Assembly (NCBI RefSeq): GCF_000372725.1
Contig: NW_005199402.1
Span: forward strand, 35,374-99,373
DNA length: 64,000 bases
From: Emiliania huxleyi CCMP1516
Taxonomy: Eukaryota; Haptophyta; Isochrysidales; Noelaerhabdaceae
Direction: 5' to 3'
This document shows, piece by piece, positions 19,335 through 29,508 of the stretch. Made by a program: the position numbers and the translations under genes. Positions within the stretch are counted from its first letter, which is position 1; each line of letters begins with the position of its first letter. The notes beneath the pieces were generated by a model. The model did not search any database. It was not told where the DNA came from and was given only the letters and a program-made list of their open reading frames with translations.

Positions 19335-21653
19335 ATGAGTGCGGACACAGGAGTGGAGATCGAGCTGACCTCAGATTTCATCGCCAACAACTTTGTCGAA
19401 CAGTACTACGCCGCGATACACAAAGACCCGGAGCTCGTCCGCAAGTTTTACGGCGCCGACTCGGTGATGACGCACCTCGAGGCGCGAATGCTGCCGCGCC
19501 ACGCCCTGGGGGGCGGGCACTCCCATCGACCCCCTCCCCCGCGCCCCGCAGACGTCGTCGAAGGAAGAGCCCATTCTGGGCGCCGACCTGATTCACGAAA
19601 AGATCGTCTCCCTCGGCCTTCAAGGAGGTGCCGGCCTGCTGCACCGCCCGCTGCACCGCCCCGCGCCTGTCTCCACGAGGGGGCGCTGCCATCCTCGCCC
19701 CCCCCCCTCCCCACCCCCGCCCCACCGGTCCCGAGGGAGTGGCTTCTCTGCCAGGCCTCGCGTGCATCCAGCACCTGGTCGCGCAGTCGTCGGCGGAAGG
19801 TGCCGGATCGGCCGTACTCGTGGCGCAAAACAGAGACGCCTCGCGGACCTCCCCCCCCTCTTCCTCCTCCGCTCGCCCTACGCTGCAGGCATCGTCATCA
19901 TGGTGGTGGGCACCTTCGCGCGCGCCAACGAGTCCGTCTGCCACCCCTTCCGCCAGACCTTCATCCTCGGCAAGATGAGCCCCGACGACTCGTACGCCTT
20001 TTACCTCCGAAACAACATCTTTGCATGTGCGTCGCTGCTCCTCTCCACCCCCCTCCCCTCCCCTCCCTGTCCGGGTCAACCCCCCCCCCCCCCTCCCCCC
20101 AGTTGACGACGCCTTCCATGGAGAAGCACCACAGCACACTCAGCCGCCGCACCAGCACCCGCCGCCGCAGCCGCAGCCGCCCGCGCCACCCCAGCAGCAG
20201 CAGCAGCACCACCACCAACAGCAGCAGCAGCAGCAGCAGCAGTTGTCGCCGGTGGCGGTGCCGCAGGAGCATCCCCCCGACCCCGAGCCTCTGCAGCCGC
20301 TCCTCCCTCCGCTAGCGCCGCCGCCGCCGCCGCCGCCCGAACCAGCTGCAGAGCTTGAGCAGACTGACGCCGAGCCGGAGCCGCCCGCGCCGCCCGCGCC
20401 GCCCGCGCTGCGCGCGGAGCCGCCCGCCGCGGAGAAGAAGGCGGCAAAGGCGCCGAACGGCGTGGGGAGGTCCGCCGAGGCGCCGCCGGCAGCAGCGACC
20501 CAGAACGGGGCTGCAGAAGCCGCCGCCGACGCGCCGCCCGCGCCGCCGCCCGGTCCCATGTCTTGGGCGGCGAGGGCGGCGGCGGCGGCCACCAAGCAGG
20601 CTGCGCCGGCGCCGGCGCCCAAGCCGAACAAGGCGACGGCGGCTGCAGTGACCGCGGGCAAGGCGGAGGCGGACACCAGCGACGGTGCGGGCGACCGGCG
20701 CGCCGCCAGCTTGGCTGCCACCCTTTGTTGAGAGTCTGTGGTTGGTTGCATCAGGGGCGGCGGAGAGCGCGCCGCCGGCCGCGACGACGAGCTCTAGTGC
20801 GCCGTCGCGGGTGGACCAGCGGCCAAAGGAGTGGTCCTACGGCGTCTTCTGCCGTTCGGTGCGGACTTGCGGCGCTGCCTCCGGCCTGCCTCCGACCTCT
20901 CTCCGGCCTCTGTCCGACCTCTCTCCGGCCTCTGTCGCCTCTCTCCCCTCGCCGACCCACTCTTGCCTTGACGGTGCTGCCGCCCCCGGAGTCGAACCCG
21001 CTCCCCCCCCCCCCCCCCCTCTTCTAACCCACCGCAGGTGCACTCGACGATCCACGACGCTGCCAAGCTGAGCCCCTTCTTCGCGCAGTTCGGAGAGGTC
21101 AAGAGCATCAGCTGCCGCGACCACGGCAGCCGCAGATGCCGGCTCCGATGTCCCCGGCTTCCCCTGCTCACCCCCTTCCCCTCCCGACTTGCCGGCAGGC
21201 AACGCCATGGTCACCTTCACTTCGCAGGCCGCCGCGAGCTTCGCCCTCAAGAGCTTCGAAGAGAAGCCCGATATCTTCACCCTCGAGGGCAAGCCGGATG
21301 CCGGAGCCGGTGGAAGGGCGGGGCTGGACGGCGTCTCTTCACAGGCTCGCCCCGTGAACAGGCAAGCCGGTGCGGATCGAGGAGCTGAAAACCTTCACCG
21401 AGCGCTACCCAGGCGGGGCTCCGGCCGGTGGCCATCGCGCGGGCTAGAGGCAGCCGGCACAGGAGCCTTCTCGGAAGCTTCTCGGAGCCTTCCTATAGGC
21501 CCGCGCGCGGGGAGGGCTGGCGGGCGAGGCGCGGAGGGGCGGGGGGAGGGACGGGGCAGCAAGGGGCGCGGGCGCGGCGACGGGAGCCGGCCGCCGCGCT
21601 CTCGATCCGAGGCGAGTGGCGACGGGGGCGGGAAGGCTGCGGCGGCGAAGTGA
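19335..21653 (+). CDS. G3BP/Rasputin-like stress-granule RNA-binding protein (NTF2 + RRM + RGG)
   Basis: The NTF2-like domain is spread over four exons: 19335-19481 (FIANNFVEQYYAAIHKDPEL), 19552-19627 (EEPILGADLIHEKIVSLGL), 19755-19799 (CIQHLVAQSSAE) and 19889-20026 (GIVIMVVGTFARANE... FRQTFILGKM). The next exon, from 20103, is a Gln/Pro/Ala-rich linker. A short exon (~20755-20860, PKEWSYGVFCRS) joins one from 21039 (VHSTIHDAAKLSPFFAQFGE), and the RRM continues with GNAMVTFTSQAAASFALKSF from ~21208 and KPVRIEELKTF. A Gly/Arg-rich tail (RGRGRGDGSRPP) ends at TGA 21653. Intron 1 starts GCGCGA and the RRM introns GC; others are GT-AG. The linker and final splice are less sure. The order NTF2, acidic/PQ linker, RRM, RGG is the G3BP signature. 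G3BPs nucleate stress granules in the cytosol. Confidence 0.85.
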
Positions 21654-22014
21654 GCGCGCTTCGCCCGGCCAGCCTCTCCGATGCTCGGCCGGCTGCCTTG
21701 GCCGTTAAAGTGGGATTTAGCCACGTGCGATCCCGCTTTGGCGCGGGGGCTGGCGAGAGCGGCCCTCCAGCGCCCGATTGGCGATGCGCGTGTCGTGAAA
21801 GACGCGGACACGCGAGCGAGAGGCCTCGTCAATTCGCACACCGACATCGGTGTCGATATCAATTGCATAAGAGATGAAGGTAAACGCGCTGTGCCAGAGT
21901 CTGTGGGGCGAGGTAATATACTTTTGAGAGCGGTATAAGGAAAATAACAATATATGTGGTCGATATCACGACGTCGCGGTTGGCACACACCGAATCGCAC
22001 TCACTCAAACTAAC

Positions 22015-22955
22015 GGGCGAACAGGTGAGACGTCTCTGTCTCACGGGTGTTTCGTCCCTGTCTCAACGCTGTGCCACAAATGCGTCTCAGTAATGTCTCA
22101 CGGACTCTCACCGATCTCTGCGTTGTCTCAGCCTGGTCACAGCAACAGTCTCACTTTGTCTCAAGGATGTCACACACACGGCACAGTCACCTTCAGAGAC
22201 GTGTTTGAGACACCAGTGAGACAAATGTTCACCCCTGCTGTGTGACACTGTCGTCTCTACTACGTCTCCTCATTTCATCTCAGAGCGTCTCACACTCGTC
22301 TCACGGTGAACAAGCGGCAATCCTCGTCTCACTCGGTCTCACAACGGCATAGTTGCTGCGCCAAGGAGCGCGACTGTCTCGTCTCACTTGCTTCTGAGAC
22401 TGTGCTGAGCCACGGCGTGATGAGACACGGCGCAGAACGGGTGTGAGACGCCACAAGCCGCTGCCGTTGTCAGATACCATCTTACCATGCCATGAGCCAA
22501 CCTGAGACGCAATCGTGAGACATTGGCGGGAGAGTCGAGACTATAGGCTGCGTCGTCTTTGCTAGCCAGTTGTAGCGCGGTCGGCAGAGGGGTGAGGGCG
22601 GCGACAGCATGGGTGGCGGCGAGCCGGCGAGGTGGGTGCTCGTGTGGGAAGGGCAGCGGTGGCGTTGGCACAGGCGGCGCCGGCGGCGGTGTCGGCGGCG
22701 GCGTGGCGCGTGGGCGGTGGCGTGGGACCGGTTGTGGGCAACGGTGGCGAGGGTGGCGGCGGTGCCTAATCAAGGGCGCCGGCGGTATGTGGGCCAGGTG
22801 TGGCAACGGCAAGGGCGGTGGGGCGGTGAGTGGGGCGGCGGCGTGGGTAACGCCCGGCGACGGCTGTAAGGGCTGAGGGGGCTGCGGCGTGGGCAACGAC
22901 GTGGCGAGGGAAGCAGCGTGGCGCAATGGGGTGGGCGAGGGCGGCAAGGGCGGCA

Positions 22956-22986
<31 letters not shown>

Positions 22987-23696
22987 GGGCGGCGGCAGGG
23001 GCAACGGCGCGGGCGGCGGCGTGGATGACGGCGCCGCCGCCGGCGGCGCGTGGGCGGTGGCGTGGGCGGCGGCGTGAAGAACGCGACGAACAGAGGGCGA
23101 GAGCGTAGTGCTGGGCACTAACCCGAACCGCCCTGCCCGCGAGCGCAACCGGCTACGCCCGCCGTTTGCGTCTGAGAGCGCGATAGAGCAACCGGCGGCT
23201 ACGCGCCGTTTGAGCCAGAGAGCGCGATTATGCTTGGGGTTCGTCTACACTCACCGAGACCCGCCAGGCCGCACCTCAGACACAGCCTGAGTTGAGTCTC
23301 CCCAATCGCCACTGTCTCACAATTACGTCTCAGGTTGGCTCAGCATGGTCTCTACGGACCTGAGACGACTCAGTCAAGCAGCGGCTTGTGGCGTCGCAAA
23401 CCCCGCCCTGCGCCACGTCTCATTGTGGCTCAGCACTGTCTCAGACGGAAGTGAGACGACTCACTTCGCTCAGGAATTGTGACGTCTCAGCCCAGCCGTG
23501 AGACTGAGTGATACGCGGCCGAAAGAGACGAATGTGAGACGCATCTGAGACGCATCTGAGACGCACCGGCGACACTGACACTCAGCACTGTGACAGCAGA
23601 GAGACGCTTGGAGAGACGCAGAGAGACGGAAAAAATCATGCAAGTGAGACAGGGACGAAACACCCGTGAGACAGAGACGTCTCACCAAAATTTCCC
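22015..23696. mobile_element. TIR element 1 (GTCTCA word arrays), non-autonomous
   Basis: Perfect 42-base inverted repeats lie at 22024-22065 and 23645-23686. Outside them AAACTAAC occurs directly on both sides (22007-22014 and 23697-23704), a putative 8-base target duplication, and both outermost ends then read GGG. The left ~500 and right ~400 bases hold roughly 20 and 15 copies of GTCTCA/TGAGAC in both orientations. The centre (22600-23080) is GGC-rich low complexity with no plausible gene. Superfamily undetermined; an 8-base duplication is compatible with hAT-like or similar DNA transposons. Confidence 0.8.
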
Positions 23697-23704
23697 AAAC
23701 TAAC

Positions 23705-24137
23705 AAACACACGCTGCTCGCTGCTCGGGGCTCGCCGGGGCCGGTTCCCGATAGCGATAGCAACTCGACTGGGCACAGCCTTTCGGTTCGTGAAGGGTCG
23801 GTGCGTGTCGTGACCCCCTGGTGCCTGGAACACCCGTACCGAGGCGTACCCCCGCACCATTGGACCCACCATCTCCGTTGCTCGGTTGCTTAACCTGCAC
23901 CTTGGAGCACGCCTTCTAGCCCGGTCGAACACCCCGGGTCGCGATTTTGGCAAGTGAATATGGGGGCATTTTGACGATGAAATAAGAATCTAATGCCCGA
24001 GAGAAACACATAGACACCCACGTGGTTGACCAACCCTTAGTAGGTGAGGGTCAGAGAGTGTTCACATTCACACCCAACAGACCGGCTCCAGCACACACGT
24101 ACGAGCGTCTCAGCGCACACAGCGGCATCCTCCGCGC
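23705..24137. other. Intergenic region, no gene seen
   Basis: No coding sequence is credible. A TCACACCCAACAGACC stretch and a CACGTGGTTGA word similar to 17827 are present. Confidence 0.4.
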
Positions 24138-24476
24138 CTAGGCCTCCATAGCGTCCTCGCCCTCGCCCTCCTCGCCCTCCTCGTCATCGTCCTCCTCCTC
24201 CGCCTCGAGCGCCGCCTCGTAGTCAGCGACAAAGTCGACCTCCCCGCACGGCACCTGGTCCTCCTCCTCCCACGTCGCGATCTCCGGGGGCCAGCCCTCC
24301 CACAGCACCTTGTAGAGCACCGTACCCGCCGCGATCTCCTCCCCCTCCCGCCCCGGCACGTCCCCGCCGTCGGCAACCATCTTGCCAATCAGCCGCTCGA
24401 TGACGAACTCGTCCGTCGGGTCCCACCCCCAGTCGTTGAGGTAGACCCAGCCGCGCTGGCGGGAGCAGGCGCACAT
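24138..24476 (-). CDS. Small chromodomain protein or terminal exon
   Basis: 112 aa from an ATG at 24476. Residues ~20-85 read as a chromodomain: DEFVIERLIGKM (first strand), VLYKVLWEGWPPEIATWEEE (the YxVxWxGW...TWE core) and a final helix FVADYEAALEAEE. A Glu/Asp-rich acidic tail follows. In known families chromodomains bind methylated histone tails or occur at the ends of chromovirus integrases. The frame stays open a short way upstream of the ATG, so this may be the last exon of a larger gene. The decayed AP2 sequence lies just upstream on the same strand. Domain seen; gene boundaries inferred. Confidence 0.6.
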   Translation of the reverse strand: MCACSRQRGWVYLNDWGWDPTDEFVIERLIGKMVADGGDVPGREGEEIAAGTVLYKVLWEGWPPEIATWEEEDQVPCGEVDFVADYEAALEAEEEDDDEEGEEGEGEDAMEA

Positions 24477-24689
24477 CGCTTCCAGGGAGGGGCACGCCCC
24501 CCCCCCCCCCCCAGCATGGTGGTGGGCACCCCCCAGCAGTTCGTGGGCTAGGAATAGCCGCCAGAGAGTTGTGAAATCGTGGCTGAAAGTCCAATATCTT
24601 GGAGAATCTGACCAGTCTCAAGGCTCATGTAGCTCCAAAGCGCAAAGGATGATTTTCCTCTCGAAAATACTGCGAAATGAGGCGTAAAA

Positions 24690-25134
24690 TCAAGGGCCCG
24701 GAGCGCGGAGGGTCTGACCACGAGTCTCTGGGGGGTCCGGCCATTTGGGTCCGGCCATTTGCTCAGGCGTCAGAATGCTGAGCTCGTACACTGGCAGCTC
24801 CGCAGAGGTTGAGGACGGCGGCGGCAGCGGCGGCGGCGCAGTGAGATCGCTGGCGAGCGTGTCCATGCCCGCCTCCCTGCGGGCGTAGAAGAACGCGCCG
24901 CCTCCTCGGCGAACCAGCCGGTGACCATCTTGCCTCCAACCCTCACATTCAGCTGGTACTTCTGGTGTCGAAGGAGCCGAGGAAGACACGCTTGCCGCCA
25001 TCCTTCACCTGCGCCTTGAACTTCTTTTTGTCGCGGCCGTAGCTCACGTTCTTGTAGCCAGTCGTGTTCTTCTTCGTGATGGCTGGGATCAGCACAACGC
25101 CCTCTGACGACGGGGTCCGCGGCGGGGCCATCAT
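24690..25134 (-). pseudogene. AP2/ERF-domain gene remnant with frame breaks
   Basis: Starting from MMAPPRTPSSEG (ATG at 25134), the first block TGYKNVSYGRDKKKFKAQVK, DGGKRVFLGSFDT is a recognisable AP2 beta-sheet. The frame then stops. In the next frame KYQLNVRVGGKMVTGWFAEE looks like a second AP2 half, and FYARREAGMDTLASDL in the third frame completes its helix. Two frame changes over ~100 bases with no convincing splice sites suggest decay or sequence errors. In algae AP2 domains occur in transcription factors and in mobile proteins. Confidence 0.5.
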
Positions 25135-26017
25135 GCAACGGACGCACGTAGGTGCGCAAGTTTGATGGATCCGTATTGGATTAAAACAAGGCTGCGAGTG
25201 GCCTGAAATCATTTGCCAGGCAATCATGTGGTTTTGGCGAGTGGTACGTATGAGGCAACCACAGGGCCATCGCACCGTCACGCACGCGATGATTACGTGT
25301 TCGTGTACCTCGAGGTATGTATTGACGTCTTTTATTTATTTTTGAAGGGGGAGGCGTTCGACGGGCTGCGTAATGCGACGCATTTGGACTGGCAAGTGAC
25401 GTACACGCACCGAGTTTACGTATTCCCGAGAGGGTGTAATGTGATGCGTATACGCATATGGGCCTCCTTGCATGTGTAAAAAACAGTACAGCCCACGATT
25501 GGCGCGGGCGCTCGACCCCACCGGCCACGCGCACCGCGAGTTAGCAGAGTTACCGACCGGACTACCCGTACCCTTACCCCCGGCACGTATCCACGCGTCG
25601 CGAGTGAATTTATTGATACTGTTAGAGGTCGCGTCCTCGCCTAGTCCAGCCCCTGGGGAGTGGCGTCACAGACTGACACAGACGCGCGGCGGCAGCTTCG
25701 AGCTTTGCACATGCACATATGTAGCATGTGCATGTGCATGTGCATGTGTGCGTGTGCATGTGCATGTGCATGTGCATGTCCATGTCCATGTCCATGTGCA
25801 TGTGCATGTGCATGTATGTGCATGTCTCATGTGACAACACGCAGGCGCCAAGCCGCAACCGACCGCGCCGCACCGAGTGGCACACTGTGGTGTGTGGACC
25901 GAGGATGTACAGGGATGACCGATTCCAGCACATACACGGCCTGACCAAAAACCACCCAGCATGCCCGGCCTCTGGCCACGCCAACCACGCGAACTCCGAA
26001 CAACGACACGCTGTATG
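25135..26017. other. Intergenic region with CATGTG microsatellite
   Basis: No gene is seen. 25715-25830 is a CATGTG/CATGTC microsatellite. Confidence 0.5.
25715..25830. repeat. CATGTG microsatellite
   Basis: About 18 hexamers CATGTG/CATGTC in a row. A similar array lies at 34265-34328 and a GGACAT array at 60348-60372. Confidence 0.9.
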
Positions 26018-28087
26018 TTATATGACATCCACGGCGAGATCGAGGTCAGCGAGAGCCTCCGCAATACCTCCTTCATCCAGAGGGGAGTGCTGCGGGTGCG
26101 TCGACGTAAAGTGGCCGCGCATGCCACGGCGAAGATCGGCGCGGCAGAGGAAGCAGAAGCTGCCGCGGCAGTGGTGGCAGCGGATATGGTTTGAGTTGTC
26201 CTCCTTGTGGTTGACGGCGCCACAGGTCGGGCAGCGCTTCCCACGCAGCGCGAGCTGGTGCTGGAGGCGCTCGAGGTTCTGGCCGCCACGCTGCTGGTTG
26301 AGCAGCTGGCGGGCGAGCCGATCCTCACGGCGCTGAGCTGCAGTCAGACGCAGCGGCCCAGCGCCACCACGCCGGGGAGCTTCCGTCGGAAAGACGACGC
26401 AGCCGCCGCTGCGAAAGTGATCGTACGGATTGGCGCTCCCGATGATCTGGCCGCAGCTCCAGCAAAAGTGGGCGGCGCAGAAGCGGCACTGCATGTGGTT
26501 GCACCCCTCGGTCCGCTCAATGGCAGCCCTGCAGCTCGGGCACTGCTTGGCCGTCCTCTTGATCACCTCGAGGGTTTTGAGCTCGGCTAGCTTCGCGTGC
26601 ACAGCCGCGCGGGAGCTCGAATGGGAAGAGGAGGAGGCAGCCTGTCCCACCATCCGAGCCGCCCTTGCGGCGAGGTAGGCCGTCCTGGCCTCTAGGCTCG
26701 CGCACTCGCTCCCCGGGTGATACGGATCGTAGCACGCCGCACAGAAGTTGAAGTCGCACTCGGGGCAAATGCAAAGGTCCGAGTCGTCGACAGGCAGGCA
26801 CGGCACTGCCTGCGGCGGCAGCACCAGCTCAGATTCGCCATGGGCGAATTTGCAGCGGCTGCCAGCCGCGCAAGCACCTGCCTCCCAGAACTTGCACAGG
26901 GTGCCCTTCAGCAGAGGTCGCCCCGAGTGCCTGTACTGGGCGGACGCGGGGTCGCATCGCGGGCAGTAGCACAGCCCAGGCAGCGCTGCAAGCAGCTGCT
27001 CCTTCCGCAAGCCTTCCCATTTGCACTGTGTCTCCGACGGCACCAGCTGCGCGATGAGCGCCGCTGGCAGCTCAGAACGGCACTCGGGCATGGGGCAGCG
27101 GATGCCGTCGATGGTAGCCGAGTCGACGGCTGTCTCAATCATCACGCGGAGGCACTGCCGGCATACAGCGTGCTCACAGCCGGCCGCCACGCCCGCGACG
27201 CACGCCATGCCAGGGACCTCATCCATGCAGATCGGGCACGTGTGCACCTCGAGTGCAAAGGCACGCTGCTCCTCCTCGAAGGCGTATTGGAGGATCGCCA
27301 CGAGCGCCTCGTTCGGCGACTCGCACTCGGCCACCACCCGAACATCATCCAGGCTGCCGCCATTGCTGCCACTGCCGCCGCCGCAGCCGTCGATATTTTC
27401 TGCTGCGGGTGCACTCTTAACACCGTGTGGCCGAAGCGTGAGGCACGGCGCACCGCCTTCGAGATCGCTGCCGTCATAGCCATTGCCATCCAAGCCAAGA
27501 AGAGCCATCGCCTCGTGCTTCAGCCATTCCACCCACGAGAAGACCACGCCATTGCCTGCCATGTCTTCCCACAGCTTATCGAGTGCCTTCGCACACAAGC
27601 TGAGCTGTTCGACATCAAGCCACAGTGCAGAAAGAGTGAAGCGCGGCGGCGAACTGGAAGGGTAGTCGCGCGGTAGTACCAAAGCAAGATGGAGTGGCGG
27701 AAGGAAGCGCGCCGTCGCGACGAGAGAGCGCCCACTCTTCGAGCGCGTTGGCAGGACTGCCTGCACGCCGGCGGCTGCCTCGGTCTGAGCGTTCACCAGC
27801 TCACGAGGATCGCGCACGAAAGAGGTGAATCCCGCCACGGCCTTGCTGGACGCCTCCGAGACAGGTGGCTCGTGATCACCCAGCTCCACCTGGAGGCTCA
27901 CTCGCGTTTCAAGAGCCACCTCAACATCCACGCTGAAGGCGGAAAGGGCTGCGCCGTCGTTGTCGGTAACGCTATCGCCGACTAGGACATTGTCGCCGTA
28001 CACGGACTGCAGCACGAGCAGCTCGTTGGCCTGCTCCTCCTCGTCACTCGAGGACATGGTCGCGACCGACGTGGTCGCGACCGACAT
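26018..28087 (-). CDS. RBR-type E3 ubiquitin ligase (RNF14-like) with embedded CCCH finger
   Basis: 689 aa, single exon; the ATG at 28087 or the in-frame ATG at 28057 (MSSSDEEEQ) may start it. An N-terminal RWD domain begins EEEQANELLVLQSVYGDN and runs to ~200. RING1 starts ~282 (CPICMDEV... CEHAVCRQCL). A CCCH zinc finger (CKFWEAGACAAGSRCKFAH, ~395-415) precedes the IBR (CICPECDFNFCAACYDPYHP, ~440). The Rcat/RING2 domain (~514-545) has CPSCRAAIERTEGCNHMQC; the Cys of GCNHM is the expected catalytic residue that accepts ubiquitin. A further C-terminal module (~616-655, CPTCGAVNHKEDNSNHIRC...) resembles a second Rcat with Ser in place of that Cys. RWD-RBR order matches RNF14/ARA54. Divergent from the DNAJC28-domain gene. 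Confidence 0.9.
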   Translation of the reverse strand: MSVATTSVATMSSSDEEEQANELLVLQSVYGDNVLVGDSVTDNDGAALSAFSVDVEVALETRVSLQVELGDHEPPVSEASSKAVAGFTSFVRDPRELVNAQTEAAAGVQAVLPTRSKSGRSLVATARFLPPLHLALVLPRDYPSSSPPRFTLSALWLDVEQLSLCAKALDKLWEDMAGNGVVFSWVEWLKHEAMALLGLDGNGYDGSDLEGGAPCLTLRPHGVKSAPAAENIDGCGGGSGSNGGSLDDVRVVAECESPNEALVAILQYAFEEEQRAFALEVHTCPICMDEVPGMACVAGVAAGCEHAVCRQCLRVMIETAVDSATIDGIRCPMPECRSELPAALIAQLVPSETQCKWEGLRKEQLLAALPGLCYCPRCDPASAQYRHSGRPLLKGTLCKFWEAGACAAGSRCKFAHGESELVLPPQAVPCLPVDDSDLCICPECDFNFCAACYDPYHPGSECASLEARTAYLAARAARMVGQAASSSSHSSSRAAVHAKLAELKTLEVIKRTAKQCPSCRAAIERTEGCNHMQCRFCAAHFCWSCGQIIGSANPYDHFRSGGCVVFPTEAPRRGGAGPLRLTAAQRREDRLARQLLNQQRGGQNLERLQHQLALRGKRCPTCGAVNHKEDNSNHIRCHHCRGSFCFLCRADLRRGMRGHFTSTHPQHSPLDEGGIAEALADLDLAVDVI

Positions 28088-28257
28088 GGTCGCGACCGAG
28101 AAGCGAAAAAAAATTTAATATTGTGTGTAAGCCGTCGCCCACCCTTGGGCGCCTGCCCGTTGTCGTCTTTATCGAGGGGTCGCGTACCATGCGGAATCGA
28201 CCCTATCAAGTGCTCAAGTGCTCAAGTGCTCCAGGCGGAGTGTGCGTACGTCCCAGC
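28088..28257. promoter_or_regulatory. Divergent promoter region, RBR ligase / DNAJC28-domain gene
   Basis: 170 bases separate the two start codons. The palindrome GGTCGCGACC appears three times in register at 28057-28099 (overlapping the start of the RBR gene). An AT-rich AAAAAAAATTTAATATTG lies at ~28107. A partial copy of dispersed repeat B (GTCGCCCACCCTTGGGCG, 28133-28150) and three tandem AAGTGCTC words (28209-28231) complete it. A second piece (ATCGAGGGGTC to AAGTGCTC) matches 61665-61720 in reverse orientation. Confidence 0.5.
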
Positions 28258-29508
28258 ATGGATTGGTCTATGCCCGTCCGCCACCGCCGGGGCCTCCAAT
28301 CGCTGCAGCCTGTCCACCGGCGCCTCTGCTCATCTCTCTCGCGCGCCTCCTCCCGCCGCTACCTTGAGCACGAGAGCAGAGAGGCCACGCTCGGCGCGAG
28401 AGCGAGGGACGCCCAGGTCCGGCGCGCCGAGTCTGCCTTCCAGTCGGCCGTCTCGTACCTGCTGCCCAAAGACGCTGTCGCCGAGGCCGCTGTGCACGCG
28501 GAGCGGTCGGGGCAGGGCGGAGGCCACGCCGCCTTTGGCGACGAGGCTGGCTCACACGTCGAGCGTGCAATCAACAGGGCGGTGCGCGAGGGCCTCTTTG
28601 ATGACCTGGAAAATGCGGGCAAGCCGTTGCGGCAGCAATCGGAGAACGTCTTCGAGGTGCTTGCTGGCGAGACTACCGCCAATCGGATCCTCAAGCAGGC
28701 CGGCTGCGCCCCCGCTTGGATCGAGCTGAGGAAGGAGATTCGGCACGGCCTCGCGGCCTCGCGCAGGCAGCTCGCGATTGCCTACATCCAAGTGGTGGAC
28801 GAGCATTATGACGAATCCGCCGGCGCAACACCGGCGTTTGCCGAGGCGGCAGGGAGGAGGGCGGCGCGGCGGGTGGCGGCGGCGAGGGGCGCGGCGGCAG
28901 CGGCTGAGGCGGCAGAGGTGGCGCGGCGGGCAAAGGCGCGTCTGAGGCGGGTGCAAGCCGAGTCGCGTGGCTCCTCGCGGCTCGACGTGGCGGCGGCTCG
29001 TCGGGCGGCGGCTGCGGCGAGAGAGGTTGAGGTTCGCAGCGCCCGCGCGGCTGCCACCGCGGTACGCAGCGCCGCAGCGGACGCCGCCGCGGCGACAAAA
29101 GCTGCCGGTGCCGAGGGGCCAGAAGAGGGCGAGTGGGATGAGTGGGATGACGTGTTGTGTCATCGATGGGAGGTGGCGCTGGCCGAGTTTGAGGAGCGGT
29201 GCGCCGAGCTCAACGCACGGATCGACGACTTCAACCTCGTCGTGCCCGGGCTGTGGCAGCAACTGCCGCGGGTGACCCTCGCGCCCGCCGTCATCCGCGC
29301 CATCGACGAGGCGGAGGCGTTGCTGGCGGCGCGCCGAGCCGGGTCCTGGAGCTTGCCCGCCTCTGCCCGCCGCAACAAGGGCGGCGCTGGCGCGTTGGCC
29401 TCGGCGCGCTCCCTCACCGCGTTTGGTGCGAGTTTTGCCCTTTCAGACGTGGAGATGCCCTCCCTCGCCAGCGCTCTTGGAGCAATCTTTGCGAGGCCGG
29501 GCAGGTGA
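28258..29508 (+). CDS. DNAJC28-domain (DUF1992) protein, probably mitochondrial
   Basis: 416 aa from the ATG at 28258; an upstream in-frame ATG at 28189 lies inside repeat-derived sequence, so I prefer 28258. The start (MPVRHRRGLQSLQPVHRRLC) is Arg/Ser-rich without acids, a typical mitochondrial presequence. Residues ~100-190 carry the DnaJ-homologue subfamily C member 28 conserved domain: AINRAVREGLFDDLENAGKP, then LAGETTANRILKQAGCAPAW and IELRKEIRHGL. A long Ala/Arg coiled region (~205-300) and a second conserved-looking part (RWEVALAEFEERCAELNARI... LVVPGLWQQLPRVTLAP) follow. The domain is known across bacteria and eukaryotes, and its biochemical role is unclear. No J-domain is present. 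Confidence 0.8.
   Translation: MDWSMPVRHRRGLQSLQPVHRRLCSSLSRASSRRYLEHESREATLGARARDAQVRRAESAFQSAVSYLLPKDAVAEAAVHAERSGQGGGHAAFGDEAGSHVERAINRAVREGLFDDLENAGKPLRQQSENVFEVLAGETTANRILKQAGCAPAWIELRKEIRHGLAASRRQLAIAYIQVVDEHYDESAGATPAFAEAAGRRAARRVAAARGAAAAAEAAEVARRAKARLRRVQAESRGSSRLDVAAARRAAAAAREVEVRSARAAATAVRSAAADAAAATKAAGAEGPEEGEWDEWDDVLCHRWEVALAEFEERCAELNARIDDFNLVVPGLWQQLPRVTLAPAVIRAIDEAEALLAARRAGSWSLPASARRNKGGAGALASARSLTAFGASFALSDVEMPSLASALGAIFARPGR

Noticed and set aside
22384-23148. 254-aa minus-strand open frame in TIR element 1
   Set aside because: Pro/Ala/His low complexity from a GGC-rich tract; no domain-like sequence and both strands are open.
22020-23700. CRISPR-like array (regular GTCTCA words)
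   Set aside because: Spacing is irregular, orientation mixed, there are no conserved long repeats, and the genome is eukaryotic.
25622-26328. His/Met/Cys-rich open frames around 25.7 kb
   Set aside because: Translations of the CATGTG microsatellite or antisense to the RBR gene.
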